From: Bacteroidia bacterium
GTDB lineage: Bacteria; Bacteroidota; Bacteroidia; B-17B0; Aurantibacillaceae
Reading direction: 5' to 3'
Assembly: GCA_022841465.1 (NCBI GenBank)
Contig: JALHRL010000007.1
Location: forward strand, 73,791 to 137,790
Length of the DNA stretch: 64,000 bases
This document shows, in pieces, positions 8,664 to 17,651 of the stretch. The notes beneath the pieces were generated by a model. It was not told the origin of the DNA. It ran no database searches and was given only the letters and a program-made list of their open reading frames with translations. How positions within the stretch are numbered: the stretch's first letter is position 1; each line of letters begins with the position of its first letter. A program made the position numbers and the translations under genes.

Positions 8664-9970
8664 CTTTCTTTTCTTATAATTTGTGCCCCAATTGCATTTA
8701 AGCGAGTATCAATGTTTTGATAACCCCTGTCTATTTGATTAATATTAAAGATTACGCTTTTTCCTTTAGCACTCATGGCTGCAATTAATAACGCCACACC
8801 GGCTCTAATATCAGGACTAGCCATTTGTATTCCGCGTAATTGTACTTTTCTATCTAAGCCCATTACTGTTGCTCGGTGCGGGTCGCATAAAATAATTTTA
8901 GCACCCATATCAATTAGTTTGTCTACAAAAAACAACCGGCTTTCAAACATTTTTTGATGAATTAACACGTTACCGCGCGCTTGAATGGCAGTAACCAATG
9001 CTATACTTATTAAATCGGGAGTAAAGCCCGGCCAAATGGCATCGCTAATGGTTAAAATAGAACCATCAATAAAAGTATCCAATTCGTAATGTTCTTGTTC
9101 AGGAATAAAAATATCATCACCTCTGCGTTCCATTTGAATTCCCAACCTACCAAAAATTGTAGGTATAATTCCTAAGTTATCGTAGCTTACATTTTTAATA
9201 GTAATTTCTGATTGAGTAATGGCGGCCATTCCAATAAAGGAACCAATTTCAATCATGTCAGGAAGTAAACGATGTGTTGTTCCTTTTAATTCTTTTACAC
9301 CTTCAATAGTAAGTAAGTTAGAACCAACCCCTGAAATTTTAGCGCCCATGCGGTTAAGCATTTTACACAATTGTTGTAAATAGGGCTCGCAAGCAGCGTT
9401 GTAGATGGTGGTTGTACCTTCTGCTAAAACAGCAGCCATTACAATGTTTGCAGTTCCGGTAACAGAGGCTTCGTCAAGTAACATGTAAGTTCCTTTCAGA
9501 TTTTTTCCCTCAACGGCAAATAATTCACTATCGGTATCATAATTAAATTTGGCACCTAAAGCTTCAAATCCTAAAAAGTGAGTATCAACTCTTCTTCTTC
9601 CTATTTTATCTCCTCCGGGTTTTGGCATATAAGCTTTCCCAAAACGAGTAAGCATTGGGCCAACAATCATCATGCTTCCGCGTAAACTTCCGCCTTTCTT
9701 TTTAAACTCAGGAGAAACGAGGTATTCAATATTTACATCATCAGCCTGGAAAGTGTATTCTTCATGACCGGTTTTTTCTATTTTAACGCCTAAATCTTTA
9801 AGTAAATCAATAAGTTTATTAATATCTACAATGTTGGGAACATTGCTTATTGTAACTTTTTCTTTGGTAAGCAAAACGGCACATAATATTTGTAAGGCTT
9901 CGTTTTTTGCACCTTGTGGTATAATATCGCCTTTTAATTTGTGTCCGCCATGTACTTCAAATAATGCCAT
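8660..9970 (-). CDS. murA: UDP-N-acetylglucosamine 1-carboxyvinyltransferase (Asp active-site type)
   Basis: MurA transfers enolpyruvate from PEP to UDP-GlcNAc, the first committed step of peptidoglycan synthesis, in the cytoplasm. The 436-residue length and two inside-out beta/alpha domains fit. Conserved elements include the early G-A-K-N-E-A-L (Lys22/Asn23 type) and the V-D-T-H segment. The loop that holds Cys115 in E. coli MurA reads K-P-G-G-D-K-I-G-R-R-R here, so residue 121 is Asp (codon 9608-9610). Cys-to-Asp at this site is known to give fosfomycin-insensitive MurA, as in mycobacteria. The gene lies 9 bases after DUF4290 and overlaps tlpA. Confidence 0.94.
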   Translation of the reverse strand: MALFEVHGGHKLKGDIIPQGAKNEALQILCAVLLTKEKVTISNVPNIVDINKLIDLLKDLGVKIEKTGHEEYTFQADDVNIEYLVSPEFKKKGGSLRGSMMIVGPMLTRFGKAYMPKPGGDKIGRRRVDTHFLGFEALGAKFNYDTDSELFAVEGKNLKGTYMLLDEASVTGTANIVMAAVLAEGTTTIYNAACEPYLQQLCKMLNRMGAKISGVGSNLLTIEGVKELKGTTHRLLPDMIEIGSFIGMAAITQSEITIKNVSYDNLGIIPTIFGRLGIQMERRGDDIFIPEQEHYELDTFIDGSILTISDAIWPGFTPDLISIALVTAIQARGNVLIHQKMFESRLFFVDKLIDMGAKIILCDPHRATVMGLDRKVQLRGIQMASPDIRAGVALLIAAMSAKGKSVIFNINQIDRGYQNIDTRLNAIGAQIIRKES

Positions 9971-9979
9971 AAATTGTGG

Positions 9980-10621
9980 TTAGAATTTTCTGTTATTATT
10001 GTTTTTATGTTTGTGATGTTGGTGTCCTTTACCTTTGTGTTTGTGAAAATGTTTTTTAGTACCGCGCAATTCTTGGTGCGAACTTAATACGGTGTTTTCA
10101 TCCATTACCAAAGCACCATCCGATAATTCTTTTAAATTTTTTAATACTACATCATCTGTAATAGAATCTTTGTTCCAATTGAGGTACGATTTTTTTAAGT
10201 GATTTGCTATTTGGCGGGTAAGTTCGGCGCGTTCAGGTCCCTCCGGTAATTCTTTTGCTTTTTTAATAATTTCTTCAATGGTTTTACCGTAATGTTTGTA
10301 TTTAATTTTTCCTGAAGGGTATTTTAAAGTTTCGGGTTTATCTTTAAAAGACTCTGCGTTTGGCTTAGGGTAGGGGCTATCTACATCTAGATCAAACTTT
10401 GAAATGATAAACAAATGATCCCATAACTTGTGATTGTAATCAGCTACATCGCGTAAGTGCGGATTTAGTTGCCCCATTACCTGAATAATGGCTTTTGCGC
10501 AAATATTTCTTTCTTCACGTTCTTTAATGGTTTTACAATATTCAATCATATTTTGAATATTTCTGCCATACTCCGGAATTATCATTTTTTCCAGCTGTGT
10601 ATTGTATTCCATGCCTTCCAT
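9980..10621 (-). CDS. DUF4290 family protein with histidine-rich tail
   Basis: The 213-residue protein matches the Bacteroidota-specific DUF4290 family, with the opening M-E-Y-N-T-Q-L, the I-P-E-Y-G-R-N-I-Q segment and the N-P-H-L-R-D/K-L-W-D-H-L block. The function of the family is unknown. Residues about 188-213 are an extreme His/Lys/Asn tail with around nine histidines, which may bind metal. The start is either the ATG at 10621 or the one at 10612, and homologues usually begin near the second. It is the first gene of a tight run with murA 9 bases downstream, and this pairing suggests a link to the cell wall. Confidence 0.85.
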   Translation of the reverse strand: MEGMEYNTQLEKMIIPEYGRNIQNMIEYCKTIKEREERNICAKAIIQVMGQLNPHLRDVADYNHKLWDHLFIISKFDLDVDSPYPKPNAESFKDKPETLKYPSGKIKYKHYGKTIEEIIKKAKELPEGPERAELTRQIANHLKKSYLNWNKDSITDDVVLKNLKELSDGALVMDENTVLSSHQELRGTKKHFHKHKGKGHQHHKHKNNNNRKF

Positions 10622-10688
10622 ATAAGCACTAAAGATAGTTAAAATACCCGTTAAATGCTTCTTAATAATTATTTTAATTAAAATTGAA

Positions 10689-10717
10689 TTGTTAGTAGCG
10701 AAAATCTATTATATTTA
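10689..10717 (+). promoter_or_regulatory. Putative promoter of the unknown gene at 10741
   Basis: TTG at 10689-10691 and TATATTTA at 10710-10717 are separated by 18 bases. This fits the TTG-N17-23-TAnnTTTG pattern with one mismatch at the last base. The ATG is 24 bases downstream of the box. Confidence 0.5.
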
Positions 10718-10740
10718 GCTAAATTTTTAAAACTTTTATT

Positions 10741-11184
10741 ATGTCATTTGATTTAAAAACAGCAGTAACCAATATTGCAAATCGTTGGAAGTATAAATTA
10801 GACGAAGTAAATCCGGGAGTATATAGAATTGATGTTGCCATTAAAATGAAAGACGGTAATTTTCGTTATCAGTTTGTGTGGGTATGGATAATTGCCGGCC
10901 GACATTTTGGAAAAGATGTGGTTTATATGAACAGCCGTTGTGGTGAATACAATGCAAATCTTAATCATTATAAATTATTAAAAGAAAGTGGATACGGAAC
11001 TTATGCGCAGGTTACCATTACAACTGATAAACGTGCAGATGGAAGCCCATGTGAAAGCATTATTGTTCAATCGGTTCAACCGGTTGCATTAACAAATGAG
11101 GACATATTAAATGAAGCCATTTATGATGTAGCTTATAATGCAGATATTATTGAAGAAACGTATTTTGGTGGAGATAATAATTAG
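10741..11184 (+). CDS. Protein of unknown function
   Basis: This 147-residue cytoplasmic-type protein has no signal peptide or membrane segment. It begins with an amphipathic helix followed by strands rich in aromatic residues (Y-Q-F-V-W-V-W-I), and ends in an acidic helix and tail. The alternation of helix, antiparallel strands and helix recalls YbjN or secretion-chaperone-like folds, but I see no motif that decides it. It has its own promoter-like sequence and an inverted repeat after the stop. The next gene, sucD, is 115 bases away, so it is probably expressed alone. Confidence 0.65.
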   Translation: MSFDLKTAVTNIANRWKYKLDEVNPGVYRIDVAIKMKDGNFRYQFVWVWIIAGRHFGKDVVYMNSRCGEYNANLNHYKLLKESGYGTYAQVTITTDKRADGSPCESIIVQSVQPVALTNEDILNEAIYDVAYNADIIEETYFGGDNN

Positions 11185-11195
11185 TTATTAGTTGA

Positions 11196-11229
11196 TAGTG
11201 TTAAGTTTTTAGTTCAGAACTAAACACTA
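11196..11229 (+). other. Nested inverted repeat after the unknown gene
   Basis: Outer arms TAGTGTT (11196-11202) and AACACTA (11223-11229) enclose a second dyad, TTTAGTTC-A-GAACTAAA (11208-11224). The structures overlap, and only an A-run follows. It could end transcription of the upstream gene weakly or act as an alternative-fold leader before sucD. Confidence 0.3.
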
Positions 11230-11299
11230 AAAATGGTAACTAATTGATTTTTTTTGTGTTTTAAAGTGATTATATTCGTAAAGTTAAAAATAGAAAGAT

Positions 11300-12187
11300 A
11301 TGGCAGTATTAGTAAATAAAAATTCTAAAGTAATAGTACAAGGATTTACAGGTGGTGAAGGTACTTTTCACGCTACCCAAATGATAGAATTCGGAACCAA
11401 CGTGGTGGGTGGTGTAACCCCTGGTAAAGGCGGTACAACACATTTAGAGCGTCCGGTTTATAACACAGTTGCCGATGCGGTGAAACAAGCAGGTGCCGAT
11501 GTGTCTATTATTTTTGTACCGGCTGCTTTTGCAGCTGATGCAATTATGGAAGCTGCCGATGCAGGAATAAAAGTAATTGTTTGTATTACAGAAGGTATTC
11601 CTGTAAAGGATATGATTCAGGCAAAAGAATATATTAAAGCAAAGAATTGCAGATTAATTGGTCCTAATTGCCCTGGTGTTATTAGCGCCGGTGAAGCAAA
11701 AGTAGGTATTATGCCGGGTTTTGTTTTTAAGAAAGGAAAAATTGGAATTGTATCAAAAAGCGGAACTTTAACCTATGAAGCAGCAGATCAAATTGCTAAA
11801 GCAGGATTAGGTGTTAGCACAGCTATTGGTATTGGTGGCGACCCCATTATTGGCACTCCAACAAAAGAAGCGGTTGAATTATTAATGAACGACCCGGAAA
11901 CAGAAGCAATAGTAATGATTGGTGAAATTGGCGGAAGTTATGAAGCTGATGCTGCGCGTTGGATAAAAGCAAACGGAAATAAAAAACCGGTGGTTGGTTT
12001 TATTGCAGGGCAAACAGCTCCAAAAGGACGTACCATGGGGCACGCCGGAGCAATTGTTGGTGGAGCTGATGATACCGCACAAGCAAAAATGAAAATCATG
12101 CGCGAATGCGGAATTACTGTTTGCGAAAGCCCTGCAGAAATTGGTAAAACAATGGCAAAGGTTTTAAAAGGAGAAAAAGTTGCTTAA
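11300..12187 (+). CDS. sucD: Succinyl-CoA synthetase alpha subunit
   Basis: The TCA-cycle enzyme makes ATP or GTP from succinyl-CoA together with the beta subunit SucC. At 295 residues it is standard length. The CoA-binding Rossmann half has [11 protein letters not shown] near 14-24, and G-P-N-C-P-G is at 121-126. The phospho-accepting His248 lies in [10 protein letters not shown]. It stands alone here, with sucC elsewhere, as is common in Bacteroidota. A weak promoter-like TATATTCG lies at 11271-11278. Confidence 0.97.
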   Translation: MAVLVNKNSKVIVQGFTGGEGTFHATQMIEFGTNVVGGVTPGKGGTTHLERPVYNTVADAVKQAGADVSIIFVPAAFAADAIMEAADAGIKVIVCITEGIPVKDMIQAKEYIKAKNCRLIGPNCPGVISAGEAKVGIMPGFVFKKGKIGIVSKSGTLTYEAADQIAKAGLGVSTAIGIGGDPIIGTPTKEAVELLMNDPETEAIVMIGEIGGSYEADAARWIKANGNKKPVVGFIAGQTAPKGRTMGHAGAIVGGADDTAQAKMKIMRECGITVCESPAEIGKTMAKVLKGEKVA

Positions 12188-12205
12188 AAGAAAAATATAA
12201 AATTT

Positions 12206-12231
12206 AAAAGCTGTTCGAAAGGACAGCTTTT
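12206..12231 (+). terminator. Intrinsic terminator of sucD
   Basis: An 11-bp stem (12206-12216 with 12221-12231, one G-U pair) closes a GAAA tetraloop and runs into a T-tract about 20 bases after the sucD stop. Confidence 0.88.
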
Positions 12232-12271
12232 TTTATTGGTTAAAGTGAGAATATAAATTAATAATAAAACT

Positions 12272-13111
12272 ATGAAACTCTACTCCGTAAACTCAGGTTA
12301 TTTTAAGTTAGATGGCGGCGCTATGTTTGGTGTTGTACCTAAAAGTATGTGGAACAAATTAAACCCTGCAGATGAAAACAACATGTGTAACTGGGCCATG
12401 CGTTGTTGGTTAATTGAAGATGGAAACAAATTAATTTTAGTAGATAATGGAATGGGGGATAAGCAAGATGCTAAATTTTTTGGCTATTATTTTTTAAACG
12501 GTGATGATAGTTTACAAAAATCGCTGGCCAAACACGGTTTTAGTTTTGACGATGTTACCGATGTGGTACTTACTCATTTACATTTCGACCATTGCGGCGG
12601 AAGCATTCAATTTAACGATGATAAAACAAAATTAATTCCGGCTTTTAAAAACGCTACCTATCATGTAAACGAAAAGCATTGGAACTGGGCTATAAACCCT
12701 AATGCCAGAGAAAAAGCCAGTTTTTTAAAAGAAAATATTTTACCCATTAAAGAAAGCGGGCAGTTAAATTATATTACAGAAAGTTCTAAAATAATTGAAA
12801 GTTTAAGTTTTGTTGAGGTAAACGGACATACAGAAGCTATGATGTTACCAAAACTAAATTACAACGAAAACACCCTGTTGTTTATGGCCGATTTAATTCC
12901 AAGTGCAGCGCATTTACCTTTGCCTTATGTAATGAGTTACGATGTTCGTCCGCTTGAAACCATGAAAGAAAAAACGAGTATTTTAAATGATGCCGCTAAA
13001 AACAATTGGCTGTTGTTTTTTGAACACGATAACAGTGTGGAGTGTATTAGTTTAGAAGCAACAGAAAGAGGAGTAAAGAAAAAGGAAGAATTAAAGGTGA
13101 GTGATTTGTAA
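12272..13111 (+). CDS. Metallo-beta-lactamase-fold hydrolase (lactonase-like)
   Basis: The 279-residue protein has the MBL dinuclear metal signature T-H-L-H-F-D-H-C-G-G near residues 101-110. The following histidine is in V-N-G-H-T-E, the bridging Asp in M-A-D-L-I-P, and the last His in F-F-E-H-D. The spacing and the long N-terminal strand pair M-R-C-W-L-I-E-D-G resemble the AHL-lactonase/AttM-like branch rather than true beta-lactamases. There is no signal peptide, so it should be cytoplasmic. Its substrate cannot be told from sequence. It ends 2 bases before the convergent lipoprotein gene. Confidence 0.85.
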   Translation: MKLYSVNSGYFKLDGGAMFGVVPKSMWNKLNPADENNMCNWAMRCWLIEDGNKLILVDNGMGDKQDAKFFGYYFLNGDDSLQKSLAKHGFSFDDVTDVVLTHLHFDHCGGSIQFNDDKTKLIPAFKNATYHVNEKHWNWAINPNAREKASFLKENILPIKESGQLNYITESSKIIESLSFVEVNGHTEAMMLPKLNYNENTLLFMADLIPSAAHLPLPYVMSYDVRPLETMKEKTSILNDAAKNNWLLFFEHDNSVECISLEATERGVKKKEELKVSDL

Positions 13112-13113
13112 GC

Positions 13114-13770
13114 TTAACATCCACCTATATTTACAGAAGCATTTTTAATGTTGTTTATTAAGCCAATTTTAGTTTTGGCAAATTTGAGATTTCTAGTAAA
13201 CCAAAAATCGGTAATTTTATTATTACAATGCTCAAACATGGCCACCTGTTGAGAATTTCCGCGGTCTGATGTGTAATAAGAGAGCATGGCGTATTTTTTT
13301 CCAAAACCAAAATAAATTAATTGTTTATCGGGTAAATTTGCGTTTACTTTAACTAAAACAACTACTGAATCTTGTGCAAATTCATCAAAAACTTTTGTAG
13401 GCGCCAATTGCCCCAGGCTGTTATTATTATTGTTCCAAGCCTCGTTTACGCCTGCCATTTTAAAAGTGCCGTTACTGTTGGTTTTATTTAAAAAATCTAA
13501 AATAAAACCGGGGATTTCTACCGTTGTTTTCTTTTCTGAAAATTTTTCTGCTGCAATACCTTTCAAAAGTTTTTGTTTGTTTAGGTTATCGACAATTACA
13601 TTTGTATCTATTTTATATTTATCGTTTACAAAAGTTATACTGCTTTTATATTTAGGTTCTAATCTATTTTCAGTATCCAAAGAACTTTTATTACAAGAAC
13701 TAATTAATAAAATGGACACAACAACTAAAAGAGAAGCACCTTTACTATTTATTTTAAAAAGTTGATTCAT
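13114..13770 (-). CDS. Lipoprotein of unknown function
   Basis: The 218-residue protein has a hydrophobic signal and a lipobox (I-L-L-I-S-S-C-N-K) that lipidates the Cys near residue 26. The rest is soluble and mixed alpha/beta, with a polyasparagine stretch near the middle (N-N-N-N-N) and a Cys pair close to the C-terminus. I recognise no family. It is convergent with the hydrolase gene and stands apart from its upstream neighbour by 185 bases. Confidence 0.65.
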   Translation of the reverse strand: MNQLFKINSKGASLLVVVSILLISSCNKSSLDTENRLEPKYKSSITFVNDKYKIDTNVIVDNLNKQKLLKGIAAEKFSEKKTTVEIPGFILDFLNKTNSNGTFKMAGVNEAWNNNNNSLGQLAPTKVFDEFAQDSVVVLVKVNANLPDKQLIYFGFGKKYAMLSYYTSDRGNSQQVAMFEHCNNKITDFWFTRNLKFAKTKIGLINNIKNASVNIGGC

Positions 13771-13872
13771 ACTTGTTTAATGAAGATACAAATTTGTTTA
13801 ATTGTAATTACTATTTAAGGAAATTTGGCAAACAATAACCTTGTTATAGGTTTATACACTTGAATAATAAAA

Positions 13873-13911
13873 AAGTTCAGTATAGTAAAAATGACAACGT
13901 TTATTGAACTT
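13873..13911 (-). terminator. Possible terminator of the TPR/phosphatase gene
   Basis: A 7-bp stem (AAGTTCA at 13873-13879 with TGAACTT at 13905-13911) has a long 25-base loop and is followed on the minus strand by a T-run. The long loop makes it a weak candidate. The rest of 13771-13955 holds nothing I recognise. Confidence 0.35.
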
Positions 13912-13955
13912 AAATAGCTGCAGGTAAAACAATTATAGGTTTTTGAGAGGAAGCA

Positions 13956-15914
13956 TTAAATTCTAATTCCAATTACCAATAAATCATCTAACTGTTCTTG
14001 TTTACCTTTCCATTTTACAAAAAAATCTTCCAGTTTGTTTTTTTGTTCTTTGGTACTATCTTCTTTTAACGAGTTTAGTAAATCTTTAAAGCGTTTGGTA
14101 GTAAGTTTTTTGTTATTATCACTTCCAAATTGATCGGCGTAACCATCGGTAGTAATTATAAGTGTATCACCTTTAGAAACATTAATTTTATGTTCAATAA
14201 AAACCTGATTGGTATCTGTAAATCCACCCACTGCATTTTTGGTGGCTTTTATTTCTTCAATTCCTGCTAAATCTTTCTTTAAGAGGTATAATGGGCGGTT
14301 TGCTCCGGCAAAATTAACCTTTGCATTACCATTTGCTTCTTTTTCTATTCGCAAAATAGCGGCATCCATTCCGTCTCTGCTCTTAGTGTTTTCATTTTGG
14401 TTTAAAGAGCGTTTTACTCCACGGTTTAGTTCGCTTAAAATTTCTCCTGGGTTGCTGGTTTTTGCAACCGCTTTATCTAAATTTTCTTTGCCAATTAAAC
14501 TCATAAATGCGCCGGGTACACCATGTCCGGTGCAATCAACACAGGCAATTAAAAAACCGTTTTTGGTTTCAGAGGCCCAATAAAAATCACCGCTTACAAT
14601 ATCTTTAGGTTTATATAAAATAAAATAACTGTCTAAGTTTTTATCCAGCATATCTTTAGATGCCAATAAACTTTCCTGAATTAATTTGGCGTAATTAATA
14701 CTATCGGTAATTTCACGATTTTTTTCTTCTATAACCTGATTAATTAAAGCAAGTTTGTGTGCATTTCTTTTATTTTGCTTGTAACTGCGATAAATAAAGA
14801 AAACTGCAATTAACATCATAAACAAAGCAATGCCTGATGCAATAATCATTATTTTTTGTTTGGTGTTTTCTGCCAGTTGCGATTTTAATTGTTCTTGTTG
14901 AATGGCTATTTCTGAATCTTTTTTTTCGGTTTCGTACTGCGAAGTTAACTCGGCAATTGCCTTGTTTGTTTCTTCTTCATTTAATGAGTCAGCAATTTGT
15001 TTGCTTCTTACATAAAGTATTGCAGAATTTTTATAATCACCAGTTTCAAAATGGAGTTCTGCTAAATTTTGAGTGCCAATTTTAAAAAAATTACCGGCTT
15101 TTGCTTCTAGGGCTAATAAACGACCTTTCTCATAATTTTCTTTTGCTTCCTTTATTCTATTGGTATTTGCATATACATCACCCAAATTTATAGTAGAGCC
15201 CGCTGTTCCTTTTTTGTCTTTTAATGCAATTTTAATTTCCAACGATTTTTTTAAAAATTCTTCAGCTTTTGTATAATCTTTTAATTTAGAATAAACTAAT
15301 GCCAAGTTATTGTAAGTATGCGCAACTCCCATTTTATGATTGCTTTTTAACCTTATTTCGAGTGCTAGGTGATGGTATTTTAAAGCAGAGTCTAGTTGGC
15401 CAAGATTTTTAAAATTTGTACCGAGTAAATTATAAACTTCACCTATTTGCTTTGTGCTATCTGTTTTTTCAAGATAGTTTTTTGCATAATATAAATGTTT
15501 TTGAGCAAAGGCTTTGTTTTTAAGCAACTGGTAGGTTTCTGCAATGTTATCATGCGCTGTTCCAATATAAAAAGCATTATTCAGTTTTTCGGAAATCTTT
15601 AAAAGGCTGAAATACTGCGTTAGCGCATCATTTCCTTTGTTTTGATAAAAGTAGATGTTGCCTATTGATTTTTGAATTTTAAACTGAGTATCAAAATCGG
15701 AGCTCTCTTTTTCAAACGATCGTATTTTATTTAATACAAGGTTAATTTCTTTATTACTTAGTTTTAATTTACTTGAAACATTTTCTAATTTACCTAATTT
15801 GCGATTTAATGAAGGTAATGTATCAATTATATTAAAAATGCTATCTAGTTTAACTTGCGAATAACCGGCTAAACTAAAAATCACCAATAAAAAGTATAAA
15901 CAAATTTTTCTCAA
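13956..15914 (-). CDS. TPR sensor with SpoIIE/PP2C-type serine phosphatase domain
   Basis: This is probably a membrane signalling phosphatase. A signal sequence (ends A-G-Y-S-Q) leads into a periplasmic array of TPR repeats covering about the first 320 residues (for example G-V-A-H-T-Y-N-N-L-A-L-V-Y). A coiled coil and one transmembrane helix (I-M-I-I-A-S-G-I-A-L-F) follow. The cytoplasmic SpoIIE domain has S-G-D-F-Y-W-A, D-C-T-G-H-G-V-P-G-A-F-M-S and D-G-Y-A-D-Q as metal-binding blocks. I place the start at TTG 15912-15914, one base after the pruA stop. An ATG at 15962 would add 16 residues inside pruA. No anti-sigma or STAS partner is adjacent. Confidence 0.85.
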   Translation of the reverse strand: MRKICLYFLLVIFSLAGYSQVKLDSIFNIIDTLPSLNRKLGKLENVSSKLKLSNKEINLVLNKIRSFEKESSDFDTQFKIQKSIGNIYFYQNKGNDALTQYFSLLKISEKLNNAFYIGTAHDNIAETYQLLKNKAFAQKHLYYAKNYLEKTDSTKQIGEVYNLLGTNFKNLGQLDSALKYHHLALEIRLKSNHKMGVAHTYNNLALVYSKLKDYTKAEEFLKKSLEIKIALKDKKGTAGSTINLGDVYANTNRIKEAKENYEKGRLLALEAKAGNFFKIGTQNLAELHFETGDYKNSAILYVRSKQIADSLNEEETNKAIAELTSQYETEKKDSEIAIQQEQLKSQLAENTKQKIMIIASGIALFMMLIAVFFIYRSYKQNKRNAHKLALINQVIEEKNREITDSINYAKLIQESLLASKDMLDKNLDSYFILYKPKDIVSGDFYWASETKNGFLIACVDCTGHGVPGAFMSLIGKENLDKAVAKTSNPGEILSELNRGVKRSLNQNENTKSRDGMDAAILRIEKEANGNAKVNFAGANRPLYLLKKDLAGIEEIKATKNAVGGFTDTNQVFIEHKINVSKGDTLIITTDGYADQFGSDNNKKLTTKRFKDLLNSLKEDSTKEQKNKLEDFFVKWKGKQEQLDDLLVIGIRI

Positions 15915-15915
15915 A

Positions 15916-17547
15916 TTAATCTGCCTGTAAAAATGGATATTTATAATCAACCGGCGGAACAAAAGTTTCTTTAATGGTACGTGGGCTTACCCACCGCAGT
16001 AAATTAATTTTTGCCCCTGCTTTATCATTGGTTCCGCTTCCTCTAGCGCCACCAAAGGGTTGCTGACCAACCACGGCTCCGGTACATTTATCGTTTATAT
16101 AAAAGTTTCCGGCTGCGTTACTTAATTTTTTTGTTGCTAATTCTATTGCATATCTGTCTTGGCAAATAATAGCACCGGTTAAAGCATAAATAGAGGTGGT
16201 ATCCACTAACTCTAATGTTTCTTCAAATTTATTTTCGTCGTATACAAATAAAGTAAGTACCGGGCCAAATAATTCTTCGCACATGGTTACATATTTCGGA
16301 TCTTTCGCTACAATTATTGTTGGCTCAATAAAATATCCTTTGCTTTTATCGTAGTTTCCACCGGCAATAATTTCAACGTTTTTATCTTTCTTAGCTTCAT
16401 CAATATATTTTGCTAACTTATCAAAACTTTTCTCGTCAATTACCGCATTAATAAAATTGGTAAAATCTTCGGTGCCACCCATTTTCATGGTTTTTAAATC
16501 GGCTAAAATGTAACCTTTTGTTTCTTCCCAAATATTAGAAGGAACGTAAGCGCGTGAAGCTGCAGAACATTTTTGCCCTTGGTATTCAAACGCACCTCTT
16601 GAAATAGCCACCGAAAGCGCTTTTGTATCTGCGCTTGGATGTGCCATAATAAAATCTTTTCCTCCGGTTTCGCCAACAATGCGCGGGTATGATTTGTATT
16701 TGTGAATGTTGTTGCCAATAGTTTGCCAAATGTTTTGAAACACTTCTGTACTTCCGGTAAAATGTATACCTGCAAAATCTCTGTGATTAAAAATTACTTC
16801 TGCTGCATCCGGTCCGCTTGGATAAATTAAATTAATTACACCATCGGGTACGCCGGCTTTTTTAAATACTTCCATTAACACATTGGCGCTGTAAACCTGA
16901 GTATTACTAGGTTTCCAAACTACTACATTTCCCATTAACGCACAGCTTGATGGCAAATTGCCTGCAATGGCAGTAAAATTAAACGGAGTTAAAGCGTACA
17001 CAAAACCTTCTAATGGTCGCCATTCTAATCTATTCCAAACACCGGGAGAAGAAATAGGTTGTTCGGCATAAATTTCGGTCATGTATTGCACATTAAACCT
17101 TAAAAAATCTATTATTTCGCAAGCGCTATCAATTTCTGCCTGAAAAGCGTTTTTACTTTGGCCTAACATGGTTGCAGCGTTTAGTTTTGCGCGGTAAGGG
17201 CCGGCAATTAAATCAGCAGCCTTTAAAAATATAGAGGCGCGGTGTTCCCAACTTAAAGCTTGCCATTTTGGTTTTGCAGCCAATGCAGCATCTATGGCTT
17301 GTGTTACATGTGTTTTATCACTTTTATGAAAAAAACCTAAAGTGTGTTTGTGATCGTGTGGCGGAGCAAGGCGCGATTTATTACCACTGGTTACTTCTTT
17401 ACCGCCAATATACATGGGTATTTCAATTTCTTTGCTTCTTAGCTCTTTTAACATGGCTTGAAGTTCTTTTCTTTCTGCCGACCCTGCAGCATATGACTTA
17501 ATGGGTTCGTTTACGGCAACCGGTACTTTATAAATTCCTTTAGGCAT
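15916..17547 (-). CDS. pruA: Delta-1-pyrroline-5-carboxylate dehydrogenase
   Basis: The enzyme oxidises glutamate gamma-semialdehyde to glutamate with NAD+, the second step of proline catabolism. The 543-residue protein is an aldehyde dehydrogenase with the substrate-activating G-E-T-G-G-K-D and the catalytic Cys in G-Q-K-C-S-A-A-S-R-A. G-S-T-E-V-F forms the nucleotide site, and the C-terminal Q-P-F-G-G-A-R-G-S-G-T-N-D-K-A is typical of the P5C branch. It has a strong promoter with a dyad upstream and is followed by the TPR/phosphatase gene after 1 base. Proline dehydrogenase is not in the window. Confidence 0.94.
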   Translation of the reverse strand: MPKGIYKVPVAVNEPIKSYAAGSAERKELQAMLKELRSKEIEIPMYIGGKEVTSGNKSRLAPPHDHKHTLGFFHKSDKTHVTQAIDAALAAKPKWQALSWEHRASIFLKAADLIAGPYRAKLNAATMLGQSKNAFQAEIDSACEIIDFLRFNVQYMTEIYAEQPISSPGVWNRLEWRPLEGFVYALTPFNFTAIAGNLPSSCALMGNVVVWKPSNTQVYSANVLMEVFKKAGVPDGVINLIYPSGPDAAEVIFNHRDFAGIHFTGSTEVFQNIWQTIGNNIHKYKSYPRIVGETGGKDFIMAHPSADTKALSVAISRGAFEYQGQKCSAASRAYVPSNIWEETKGYILADLKTMKMGGTEDFTNFINAVIDEKSFDKLAKYIDEAKKDKNVEIIAGGNYDKSKGYFIEPTIIVAKDPKYVTMCEELFGPVLTLFVYDENKFEETLELVDTTSIYALTGAIICQDRYAIELATKKLSNAAGNFYINDKCTGAVVGQQPFGGARGSGTNDKAGAKINLLRWVSPRTIKETFVPPVDYKYPFLQAD

Positions 17548-17580
17548 ATTGATTGTTATTATGTAATTTTAAATGAGTAT

Positions 17581-17611
17581 CAAATTTACTTGTAATTGAG
17601 ATAAACTACAA
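17581..17611 (-). promoter_or_regulatory. pruA promoter with overlapping operator-like dyad
   Basis: On the minus strand TTG (17611-17609) and TAAATTTG (17588-17581) are separated by exactly 20 bases, a full match to the Bacteroidota consensus. An inverted repeat ACTTGTA-N12-TACAAGT (17588-17594 and 17607-17613) covers the -33 TTG and the spacer, a typical position for a repressor or activator site. Confidence 0.65.
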
Positions 17612-17651
17612 GTAAAAGTGTAAATTAATAATCATTCTACAAATTACTGAA

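Noticed and set aside
11244..11278. sucD promoter
   Set aside because: TATATTCG has a mismatch, and the TTGs lie 24 and 14 bases away, both outside the usual spacing, so it is mentioned only in the gene entry.
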